A stretch of DNA of 8,045 nt from an uncultured cyanobacterium (GTDB taxonomy: Bacteria > Cyanobacteriota > Cyanobacteriia > CACIAM-69d), in NCBI GenBank assembly GCA_937894105.1, contig CALCTI010000383.1, positions 1-8,045 of the forward strand, given 5' to 3'. The notes under the pieces were generated by a model. That model was given only the letters and a program-made list of their open reading frames with translations, made no database searches and was not told where the DNA came from. Numbering within the stretch: the stretch's first letter is position 1; each line of letters begins with the position of its first letter. Both the position numbers and the translations under genes were made by a program. Positions 1-6,177 of the stretch are shown piece by piece.

Positions 1-986
1 CCCTACGGCACCGTGAGTTTGATCAGGTTTTAAAACTTTTGTCCCTGTACTGAGAACCCGACCATAATCCGAACATAAAGAGGAAGAAGAGTACGCCTAA
101 AATACTGTCAACTAGCATCCCTAAGTAACATCGCCAAAACATAGCCGAAGACAATATTGAAAAGTCTTGTTAGGTAGTTACGAATATTTTAAGCGCCTCG
201 CCATCTAATAGGCAAAAATACCGAGTCAAAGATGTTTACCTTTGTTGACCAATCACTGAGTAGGCAACCATTGATTTCGACGGCTTTCAAACAAGAACAG
301 ACTGAGATTTGGCAAAATAATATGCGTTTGAAATACAAACCTAACTTATTCAAATCTTTACCTGTAAATATCAATCTTTTTTGAAAAAGCAGTGTTATTC
401 TGAAAACAGGGATCTTAAATACATAGAACGAAGGGCTTTCACTCGGTTTCAGTGAGCGCAATTCTTACAGGGTCAGCATTAATGATTCGTTTAGACTTTG
501 ACCCATTTGTGGTGAAAGTGGCGCGGGAAGTTGACGTTGTTTGAGGAATGTTCGCGAAGAATGGACGTGTTGATATTACTTTTTGTAGAGCCTAAAGTTG
601 AGCTTGGTTGCAAGGGATACTTTGGCAGGTGCAGTTGTTGCCTAAGTTAGTTTAAGTTTCCTAAGTTCAAATTGGTTAGCTGCCATTACCGGCACTGCTG
701 GCTGAGATATTCACCCACGTAAATTGTGCTTTGGCACGTTGTGTTGGTGCTTGCTGGGGTTGATGTCAGGGGTTAATACTGTGGCGTTGGTTTCAGGTTT
801 TAGCAGGTGGCCACTGGGCAATAGCTTTAGGGTCAGTTGTTGACTAAATTTTAAATTTGAATTGCAATCATCCTTTTTAGGTGATTGAGAAAACCTTCTG
901 ATTCCTATCGTTATCAGTGATGTTACTGGAAACGCGGGTACTAAAAGGGAGCTGTTCGGGCAGTTTTTCTTGATCAGCTAGCAGGG

Positions 987-1020
987 AAAGCTTATATGTT
1001 CTGGCGGGCTTGTAAGCTTT
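987..1020. repeat. 8-bp inverted repeat upstream of small membrane protein gene
   Basis: AAAGCTTA (987-994) and TAAGCTTT (1013-1020) are exact reverse complements separated by 18 bases. The structure lies about 107 bases before the start codon at 1128, so it could be a hairpin in the leader or a protein-binding site. No T-run follows either arm, so it is not an intrinsic terminator. An 8-bp pairing of this kind may also be chance. Confidence 0.3.
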
Positions 1021-1116
1021 GGGCGTTGGTTAATTCAAATTTCTAGGCGTGGGCTTGTGGTCCTGGCTTGCCGTTGGTAGAGCCATGGATTTTGGCGGGT
1101 TGGTTTACAGGTAGTT

Positions 1117-1120
1117 GGAG
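1117..1120 (+). promoter_or_regulatory. Ribosome-binding site for the 112-aa protein
   Basis: GGAG lies seven bases before the ATG at 1128. This is the best Shine-Dalgarno match in front of any start in the window; the other complete genes have none obvious. It is the main reason for accepting the small ORF as a gene and for choosing this start. Confidence 0.5.
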
Positions 1121-1127
1121 ATAAATT

Positions 1128-1466
1128 ATGACGGGATTCTGGGCTGGCGGCAATTTATATAGTGGCTTGATTAGTAATTTGTGTGGCGCTTTAAAAAGTA
1201 GCTTTGGCAGCGTTAGCAGTGGCATTTTAGGTAGAAGTATTCCCAGTAATATGGGCGTGATGGTGCGCTATCAAGATTCATCAGCACTGATCGTTGTTCT
1301 GGTGGTGGGATATTTAGGGTTGATTTATTTCTTGTTGCTGTTCGCTCAGCAGCAGTGGGGGCGATCGCGATCGCTGTTGCCAAAGCAACTCCTTAAACGT
1401 TGGCAACGATTTCAAAACCCAAACGCGCGTTTAATGGAAATAGAAGACGACTTAGGAAGTCGCTAA
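1128..1466 (+). CDS. Hypothetical small single-pass membrane protein (112 aa)
   Basis: I do not recognise this protein. It has a Gly/Ser-rich N-terminal part (residues 1-45), one strongly hydrophobic segment (about 53-73, from SALIVV to LLLFA) and a basic C-terminal tail (KQLLKRWQRF, about 86-95) that ends acidic. By the positive-inside rule the tail should be cytoplasmic, giving a one-pass N-out/C-in protein; the first 50 residues do not look like a cleavable signal peptide. Evidence that it is real: a GGAG site seven bases before the ATG, plausible codon use, and two overlapping HIP1 octamers inside the frame (1361-1374), a mark of resident cyanobacterial genes. The TAA at 1464-1466 directly abuts an inverted-repeat element at 1467, so the C-terminus may have been trimmed by that insertion. 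No neighbour suggests a function. Confidence 0.5.
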   Translation: MTGFWAGGNLYSGLISNLCGALKSSFGSVSSGILGRSIPSNMGVMVRYQDSSALIVVLVVGYLGLIYFLLLFAQQQWGRSRSLLPKQLLKRWQRFQNPNARLMEIEDDLGSR

Positions 1467-1577
1467 CCTAGTGCTGCGTCAGCTTTAAATTTTAGGGTTG
1501 ACGATTGCTGAGGGCATGACGAAATAGTTCTTACAGAAAAAAGAAATCCTAATTCTTGCCCTTGACGCTGCACTAGG
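1467..1577. mobile_element. 111-bp MITE-like inverted-repeat element
   Basis: CCTAGTGCTGCGTCA (1467-1481) and TGACGCTGCACTAGG (1563-1577) are inverted repeats matching at 14 of 15 positions. Weaker matching continues inward, including TTAGG near 1491 and its complement CCTAA near 1548. There is no coding capacity, so this looks like a non-autonomous element mobilised in trans. I see no clear long target duplication. If the ends are read as GTGCTGCGTCA, the flanking TA on both sides could be a TA duplication of the IS630/Tc1 kind, but that is inference. The element starts at the base after the stop codon of the upstream ORF, and its transcript could fold into a long hairpin at the end of that mRNA. 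Confidence 0.6.
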
Positions 1578-1603
1578 GTAGCCAATCTATTTACAGTCTC
1601 TTC

Positions 1604-1685
1604 GCCGAAACAAAAGGCATCTCAAGGAACACTAAGGGTCGTCACTCGCGAAGCGTTGTCGAAAGCCTATAGTGCGGGTTTCGGC
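1604..1685. repeat. 82-bp stretch bounded by 8-bp inverted repeats
   Basis: GCCGAAAC (1604-1611) and GTTTCGGC (1678-1685) are perfect reverse complements. GGC (1616-1618) and GCC (1665-1667) could pair further in. It could be a folded RNA or the remains of another small insertion element. No target duplication is evident, and the pairing is short relative to the 66-base gap, so it may be chance. Confidence 0.25.
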
Positions 1686-1886
1686 TCAAGTTGGTTGTGT
1701 CAAAATTTTCTACTTGAATCAAGGGTGGTCTTCAAAATATGCTTCCCAGAAATCAGATGCTAGGCGGCACACGGGCAATACAGTCAATTCATTAATTAAC
1801 GAGACAGTCGGTAGTAAGCGCTGAGCTTGTGGAAGCGCAGTGTTTTGAGCAAAGTTGAAGAAGGTCGAAGAGCGTGGATTTAACTT

Positions 1887-1919
1887 CGGCAGAATATCTA
1901 AACGTGTCTTGTGTTTTAT
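1887..1919 (+). repeat. 33-bp direct repeat, copy 1
   Basis: This copy matches 2093-2125 at 31 of 33 positions, starting CGGCAGAATATCTAAACG and ending CTTGTGTTTTAT. It lies 20 bases to the left of the 132-bp MITE. When translated on the minus strand the two copies fall in different frames, so the similarity is of DNA, not of a repeated protein segment. Confidence 0.6.
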
Positions 1920-1939
1920 TGAGCCTGCCCAAAACCTAA

Positions 1940-2071
1940 GTGGATGTCTGAAAAGTCCAATCGGATACCTCAACCTAGTACCAAAAGCTGTGCCAAGAGA
2001 GCTCAATGCCTCATTTCTTCGTTGCAGCACACGACGAGATGAGTCACATTCAAGACTTTTCAGACATCCTC
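1940..2071. mobile_element. 132-bp MITE with 18-bp terminal inverted repeats and TAA target duplication
   Basis: The left end GTGGATGTCTGAAAAGTC (1940-1957) and the reverse complement of the right end, GAGGATGTCTGAAAAGTC (2054-2071), agree at 17 of 18 positions. TAA precedes the left end (1937-1939) and follows the right end (2072-2074), giving a 3-bp target duplication. Ends starting with GAG and a TNA duplication fit the IS1031 group of the IS5 family, so an IS5-type transposase elsewhere in the genome is the likely mobiliser; that assignment is inference. The interior has no transposase coding capacity. The shared flanking string is CTAAG if one counts further, so the exact ends could shift by one base. 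The insertion lies between two 33-bp direct repeats. Confidence 0.75.
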
Positions 2072-2092
2072 TAAGCTCACCGCTCTCATGTC

Positions 2093-2125
2093 CGGCAAAA
2101 TATCTAAACGTATCTTGTGTTTTAT
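2093..2125 (+). repeat. 33-bp direct repeat, copy 2
   Basis: This is the partner of 1887-1919 (31 of 33 matches), 21 bases to the right of the MITE. Removing the MITE and one TAA puts the two copies 71 bases apart start to start, so they were a closely spaced repeat pair before the insertion. I do not recognise the repeat family. Confidence 0.6.
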
Positions 2126-2360
2126 AGTCAATTGCCACTGATGTAGGACATTCACTTGATGGGACATTTAGCGCAATAGTGTACAGCTAAGACCACACTA
2201 TCGGTCTCGCCAAAGCTTCGCGAACGGCGAAGGATGAACGACTTAGCCTAAATCTTCAGCGTCTATTGATGCATCTTGTGTTGAAACAGAGCGACCATAA
2301 AGGCTTTTCCAGGCGTCCTATTAGAGTTTAGAAGGACTATATTGAGCCAACTATAGCCAT

Positions 2361-2393
2361 AAAAAAGCGGGTGCAACTTTATGTCGCACCCGC
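2361..2393 (-). terminator. Intrinsic terminator of ndhD
   Basis: Read on the minus strand, GCGGGTGC (2393-2386), an 11-base loop and GCACCCGC (2374-2367) form a perfect 8-bp GC-rich stem followed directly by six T residues (2366-2361). It begins about 42 bases after the ndhD stop codon. This is a textbook Rho-independent terminator. The plus-strand side has only a weak T stretch (ATTTT after 2397), so I call it for ndhD only. Confidence 0.9.
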
Positions 2394-2435
2394 ACAATTT
2401 TCAGACTTACGTTAGAGCTGATAGAGCCATTATCC

Positions 2436-4031
2436 TTACTCAGTCAGAGAACCATCATTAGGCAACTCAGCCAAACGAGGAGCATTCATTGCAGCGGAGT
2501 AGAACGGTTGCTTGACTTGTGCCACCACCGGCAAAGACGTACGCATCCGAGACGCTACCTGAACGGTTTTCACATCGTAAATATTGGTTGCTAGTTTCGG
2601 ATAAATACCGATCGCCACGATGGGTGCTAACAAACACATTGCGATCGCCAACTCGCGAGGACGGATATCAATCCAATTCGTATCAACTAAAGCTTCGCTC
2701 TCCGCTCCGTAGAAAATTTCCCGCAGCATGGACAACAGATAAACCGCCGAGAGAATCACACCAACCGCCGCCAAAACTATTACCGCAGCTCGGAAAGTAA
2801 CGCTGTAAGCCTCACTGGATGCAAAACCAAGGAAAATCGTAATCTCACCAACGAAGCCGCTCATTCCTGGCAGCGCCAAAGATCCCATCGTCGCCATAGT
2901 CAACAGAGCAAAGGTGCGAGGCATCTTCTGAGCAATACTGCCCATATCGTCCATGTCCAAAGTATGGGTGCGCTCATAGGTAACGCCCACCAGGAAGAAC
3001 ATCGCCGCTGCAATCAAACCGTGGGACACCATTTGCAACATCGCGCCGCTCAGTCCCAACTCCGTAAAGGCTGCCAAACCTAGCAGCACAAACCCCATGT
3101 GGGAAATAGAGGAGTAAGCAATACGACGCTTCAGGTTGCGCTGACCAAAGGCGTTCAAAGCTCCGTAAACGATATTCACCACACCGAGAACTGCCAACAC
3201 CGGTGCAAACGCCATATGGGCATTGGGCAACATCTCAATGTTCATCCGAATCATGCCGTAGCCAGCCATCTTAAGCAGAATGCCTGCCAGAAGCATGGAT
3301 ACCGGAGTGGGAGACTCGCCGTGGGCATCAGGTAGCCAGGTATGTAGGGGAAATACTGGTAGCTTCACCGCATAAGCAACCAAGAAGCCGGCATATAGGG
3401 ACAATTCCAAAGCGCGAGGGTATTGCTTCAAACCCAACGTGGCGATGTCGAAGGTGACGGTGTCGCCGTAAAACGCCATGGCGAAGGCGGCAACCAAAAT
3501 AAACAGTGAGCCCAGTGCCGTATATAGGATGAACTTAGTAGCAGCGTAACGACGTCGTTTTCCGCCCCAAATAGCAATCAGCAAATAAACGGGAACTAGC
3601 TCTAGCTCCCACATGATGAAGAACAACAACAGGTCCTTAGCGGCAAATACACCAATCTGAGCGGAGTACATTGCCAAAATCATCATGTAGAAAAGCCTTG
3701 GGCGTTTGTCGATTTTCCAAGACGCCGCCAAGGCAAGGGTGGTCACTAAACCCGTTAGCAAGATGAGTGGTGTGGAAACGCCGTCGGTACCCACAGACCA
3801 GTTCAAGCCAATTTGAGGAATCCAGCCGTAGGTTTCCACAAGCTGGAAGTCAGCATTTCCAAAGTCGTAGTGGTTGAGAAATGCGTAAAGAATTAGGACA
3901 AAATCTAGAAGGCCGGCACCGAGGGCATACCATCGGACGCTACTGCCTTTTTCGGGAAATAGAGGAATCGGAAGAGCGGCCACAAGGGGCAGCAGAATTA
4001 TGGCTGTTAGCCACGGGAAGGTGGTTTCCAT
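2436..4031 (-). CDS. ndhD: NAD(P)H-quinone oxidoreductase subunit 4 (NdhD, D1/D2 type)
   Basis: This is a proton-pumping membrane subunit of the NDH-1 complex in thylakoid and/or plasma membranes, related to NuoM and the antiporter-like Mrp family. It takes part in respiratory and cyclic electron flow around photosystem I. At 531 residues it has the usual length, with about 14 hydrophobic segments. The expected channel residues are visible: Glu142 and Glu144 in MWELELVP, Lys223 in VKLPVFPLHTWLPDAHGESPT (the signature block), Lys254 in LLKMAGYG, His337 in MVSHGL and Glu396 in GFVGEITIF. The N-terminus (FPWLTAIILLPLVAALPIP) matches the conserved start of the family, supporting the ATG at 4031, although no Shine-Dalgarno sequence precedes it. 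Overall it resembles the plastid-like NdhD1/NdhD2 forms rather than the CO2-uptake forms NdhD3/D4; choosing between D1 and D2 needs alignment. It stands alone: no ndhF or other ndh gene lies within the window. An intrinsic terminator follows. Confidence 0.97.
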   Translation of the reverse strand: METTFPWLTAIILLPLVAALPIPLFPEKGSSVRWYALGAGLLDFVLILYAFLNHYDFGNADFQLVETYGWIPQIGLNWSVGTDGVSTPLILLTGLVTTLALAASWKIDKRPRLFYMMILAMYSAQIGVFAAKDLLLFFIMWELELVPVYLLIAIWGGKRRRYAATKFILYTALGSLFILVAAFAMAFYGDTVTFDIATLGLKQYPRALELSLYAGFLVAYAVKLPVFPLHTWLPDAHGESPTPVSMLLAGILLKMAGYGMIRMNIEMLPNAHMAFAPVLAVLGVVNIVYGALNAFGQRNLKRRIAYSSISHMGFVLLGLAAFTELGLSGAMLQMVSHGLIAAAMFFLVGVTYERTHTLDMDDMGSIAQKMPRTFALLTMATMGSLALPGMSGFVGEITIFLGFASSEAYSVTFRAAVIVLAAVGVILSAVYLLSMLREIFYGAESEALVDTNWIDIRPRELAIAMCLLAPIVAIGIYPKLATNIYDVKTVQVASRMRTSLPVVAQVKQPFYSAAMNAPRLAELPNDGSLTE

Positions 4032-4711
4032 GAGGAGCTGGCCTTGTGCCGGCCAGAGCTGAGTTCGTCGGTTTTGCCTGTTTTTGATGATCAGCGGACG
4101 CGACAGGTAAAGACGCGACGTGAACTTAGATAACAGCGCTAGGAATTTCTACCTACTAGAATCAGTTTACTAAACTACATAAACATTGAGCATCGTTTTT
4201 AGTAATCGATGTTTAATGGGCAATTAAGTAAAGTTAATTAATCTTTCTTAAAGCTTCTTTTATAAGGACAAGATGAAGCGAGGAGAGCAAAAGAAGGTCA
4301 ATAGAGCTGCAGCGCAGTTTTGTGATTACTGGTTGCGGAATTGGGTCCACTAGTCAAGGGCGCTGTCAATAAATGGCTAAAAATTACTCGAAAGATATAG
4401 GGCGTGTCATCAATTAATCTCCAGAAGCCTTATGCAGTGAGGAGTACGTGCCCTTTAAGAACAAACAAGGTTAGGGGCTGAAACCCTTACGGCTCTTGAC
4501 TTAGGGATTCAATGGATAAGCAGGTGCTATTGAATTTTCCCGAGGTGGTGCCACTTTAAGTTGAGGCTTGCAGATATCGGTAAATAGGTGCTGGAATTAA
4601 ATACTGGTAAAAAATATTCAGGTAATTGTTAAATCTTGCTGGCGCATTGCCACGTGCCATCGTCAGCTTCGGTAACTTTGCGTAAGTTCTTCTTAATTTG
4701 CACTGCTGCCT
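4032..4711. other. 680-bp divergent intergenic region
   Basis: This region must hold the promoters of ndhD (minus) and of the SpmAB-like gene (plus), but I cannot assign convincing -35/-10 pairs. TTGACT (4496-4501) is a good -35 match for the plus gene without a well-spaced -10. The part from 4140 to 4270 is very AT-rich and contains a 13-bp palindrome, AGTTTACTAAACT (4164-4176), and a CATCG/CGATG hairpin (4191-4195 with 4207-4211), both possible regulator sites for ndhD. GGGCGTGTCATCAATTAA around 4400 looks like the end of an insertion sequence, but I find no inverted partner in the window. No credible ORF or RNA gene was seen. Confidence 0.5.
4038..4056 (-). promoter_or_regulatory. Hairpin in the ndhD leader
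   Basis: CTGGCC (4038-4043) and GGCCAG (4051-4056) are reverse complements with a 7-base loop, only 6 bases before the ndhD start codon. In the mRNA this GC-rich 6-bp stem would cover the place where a ribosome-binding site should be; none is visible there. It may restrain translation or be fortuitous. The structure is visible in the sequence; a role is inference. Confidence 0.3.
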
Positions 4712-6097
4712 ATGACTGCTCCAAGTTCCGATCCTGAGTCTGAAAGCAAGGACACTAAGACAAAATCGTCACCGTCGCCGTTAAATCCCATTTGGCTATT
4801 TTTGATGACGGCGGCGCTGGTGGTGGCGGCCTACAGCGGCAATATGAAGACCATTACCGAGGCGTCTTTTGAGTCGGCGCGCAGTGCGGTGGAGTTGGCG
4901 ATCGGTTTGGTGGGGACGATGGCGTTGTGGTTGGGGCTATTGCGGGTGGCCGAGGCGGCGGGGATGATGACGGCGATCGCCCGAGCCATCAAACCAATCA
5001 TGGTGCGCCTATTTCCCGAGGTCCCAGCGGAGCATCCGGCCATGTCGGCAATTATTATGAATATTTCCGCCAATGCCTTGGGGTTGGGCAATGCGGCGAC
5101 GCCCATGGGATTAAAAGCCATGAAAGAGTTGGATCGGCTCAATCCGGCGAAGGGGACGGCGACCGATGCCATGTGTTTGTTTTTGGCGATTAATACGTCG
5201 TCGGTGACTCTGCTGCCGATCGAGGTGATCACGGTGCGAGCTAGTGCTGGGTCTGATAATCCCGCTGCTATTGTGTTGCCCTCGCTAGTTGCTACCGCGT
5301 GCTCTACAGCGGCGGCGATCGCTGGAGCAAAGTGGATGGCGGGTCGCCGCAAATCCCAAATGATCGCGGCTGACACTATTGAGACCAATGCCAACGCTGA
5401 AGCTTTGGAGGAGGACGATTCTCCGCCCAATATGAGTAGCGATTTAACGGGCAATTTAACGGGCGATCGCCCCGGATGGCTGGGAAATATTATTTTTGGC
5501 GGTTTAGTTGTGGCGTTTTTAGGAGCGCTGGGACTTCAGCTTAGTCGCCGAGGGTTGCCCTACGTGTTTAGCCTGGCGGGATTTGCTAGCGTTTCCAATT
5601 GGCTAATTCCCATGGTGGTGTGTGGCTTTTTGCTATTTGGCTATTTTCGCGGCGTGCGGGTTTATGAGGCATTAACGGAAGGAGCCAAGGAAGGTTTCGA
5701 AATTGCGGTACGGGTGATTCCGTTTATGGTGGCGATTTTTGTGGCGATCGGGATGTTCCGCGCCAGCACCGCCCTAGATTTGTTGGTCACTGTCTTGTCG
5801 CCGGTCACTAACCTGATCGGTATGCCCGCCGAAGCGTTGCCCATGGCCCTTATCCGCCCCCTGTCCGGCAGCGGCGCGTTTGGCGTGATGTCGGAAATTG
5901 TCAACACCGACCCCAATTCGTTTCTCGCCAACCTGGTGTCCACCATGCAAGGGTCCACGGATACCACCTTCTATGTGTTGGCGGTGTATTTCGGCAGCGT
6001 GGGCATTTTGCGCAGTGGCTATGCGGTTCCGGTGGGGCTTTTCGCCGATGGGGTGGGCATTATAGCGTCGCTAATGGTTTGTCACGCCGTTTTTTAA
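4712..6097 (+). CDS. SpmA-SpmB fusion, nucleoside-recognition (Gate) domain membrane protein
   Basis: This polytopic membrane protein of 461 residues joins the two proteins that are separate as SpmA and SpmB in Bacillus. Residues about 25-212 are SpmA-like, with the block MNISANALGLGNAATPMGLK (116-135). Residues about 256-461 are SpmB-like, with RPLSGSGA (382-389) and QGSTDTTFYVLAVYFGSVGI (413-432). Both halves belong to the Gate domain family. An acidic, low-complexity linker (about 213-255, including EALEEDD and a small LTGN/LTGD repeat) and a charged cytoplasmic-looking N-terminus (1-24) complete it. In Bacillus the two proteins are needed for spore-core dehydration. Cyanobacteria do not form endospores, so the role here is unknown; transport of a small solute is a guess from the Gate family. 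No Shine-Dalgarno site precedes the ATG, but the next Met lies inside the first membrane segment, which favours this start. It converges on the SucD-like gene. Confidence 0.92.
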   Translation: MTAPSSDPESESKDTKTKSSPSPLNPIWLFLMTAALVVAAYSGNMKTITEASFESARSAVELAIGLVGTMALWLGLLRVAEAAGMMTAIARAIKPIMVRLFPEVPAEHPAMSAIIMNISANALGLGNAATPMGLKAMKELDRLNPAKGTATDAMCLFLAINTSSVTLLPIEVITVRASAGSDNPAAIVLPSLVATACSTAAAIAGAKWMAGRRKSQMIAADTIETNANAEALEEDDSPPNMSSDLTGNLTGDRPGWLGNIIFGGLVVAFLGALGLQLSRRGLPYVFSLAGFASVSNWLIPMVVCGFLLFGYFRGVRVYEALTEGAKEGFEIAVRVIPFMVAIFVAIGMFRASTALDLLVTVLSPVTNLIGMPAEALPMALIRPLSGSGAFGVMSEIVNTDPNSFLANLVSTMQGSTDTTFYVLAVYFGSVGILRSGYAVPVGLFADGVGIIASLMVCHAVF

Positions 6098-6102
6098 CCA
6101 GT

Positions 6103-6151
6103 CGCTGCCTATTTCAGCCGCTGCCCATTGCACAACCTGCTGCTTATTTCA
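6103..6151 (+). repeat. Three short imperfect repeats after the SpmAB-like gene
   Basis: CGCTGCCTATTTCA (6103-6116), CGCTGCCCATTGCA (6119-6132) and TGCTGCTTATTTCA (6138-6151) are related 14-mers; the first two start 16 bases apart. They fill the gap between the two convergent genes and overlap the left arm of the inverted repeat at 6132-6177. This is probably slippage-prone sequence with no evident coding role. Confidence 0.35.
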
Positions 6152-6177
6152 ACGGATTGTTTATTGCAGCAGGTTGT
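6132..6177. terminator. 12-bp perfect inverted repeat between convergent genes
   Basis: ACAACCTGCTGC (6132-6143) and GCAGCAGGTTGT (6166-6177) pair perfectly across a 22-base loop. The right arm encodes the last codons of the SucD-like protein (NNLLQ), so its stop codon lies in the loop. The position between converging genes fits a shared transcription barrier, but no T-run follows either side, so it is not a standard intrinsic terminator. It could instead be an mRNA 3'-end stabiliser. Confidence 0.4.

Larger units (their letters stand above)
1..1127. other. Gene-free, AT-rich left region
   Basis: I find no gene I can support in this stretch. Open frames are short, lack ATG starts with ribosome-binding sites, and contain no HIP1 octamers, unlike the real genes here. 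Between about 480 and 1120 the plus strand is rich in G and T and several short frames open one after another: about 20 codons from the ATG at 482, and about 45 codons between the TGA near 703 and the TGA near 842. This could be the residue of a decayed plus-strand gene, but I recognise no family in it. The only clear structure is the inverted repeat at 987-1020. The first 33 bases are open in frame 1 up to a TAA and could be the last codons of a gene lying to the left. Confidence 0.5.
1467..2359. other. Gene-free, repeat-dense intergenic region
   Basis: This stretch between the small membrane protein gene and the ndhD terminator holds no gene I accept. Open frames of 139 codons (minus) and 90 codons (plus) run across the MITE and the direct repeats, have no ribosome-binding site and resemble no known family, so I treat them as chance. 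Listed separately are two MITE-like elements, a pair of 33-bp direct repeats and an 82-bp inverted repeat. Smaller structures are a 7-bp hairpin (ATAGTGT 2176-2182 with ACACTAT 2195-2201), a compact CTTCGC/GCGAAG hairpin near 2216-2232, a near-duplicate of about 14 bases (TGATGTAGGACATT at 2139, TGATGGGACATT at 2157) and CTATA/TATAG (2337-2341 with 2352-2356). The region looks like a tolerant landing site for small mobile repeats. Confidence 0.55.

Noticed and set aside
1..33. Possible end of a plus-strand gene (reads PYGTVSLIRF then TAA)
   Set aside because: Only ten codons are visible and nothing identifies a family, so it cannot be supported from this window.
189..461. 90-codon minus-strand open frame
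   Set aside because: It starts with TTG, has no ribosome-binding site, no recognisable domain, no HIP1 site and a composition like the surrounding AT-rich DNA.
1719..2138. 139-codon minus-strand frame and the 90-codon plus-strand frame opposite it (1855-2127)
   Set aside because: Both run through the 132-bp MITE and the two direct repeats; the repeats are read in different frames, showing that the frame is not a conserved coding sequence.
4396..4420. Insertion-sequence-like end (GGGCGTGTCATCAATTAA)
   Set aside because: I found no inverted partner, target duplication or transposase fragment in the window.
4496..4524. Promoter for the SpmAB-like gene built on TTGACT
   Set aside because: No acceptable -10 box lies 16-18 bases downstream; the nearest candidate, GGATAA, is only 12 bases away.
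4831..5454. 207-codon minus-strand frame inside the SpmAB-like gene
   Set aside because: It is the antisense shadow of a gene with clear family motifs, and the translation has no recognisable features of its own.
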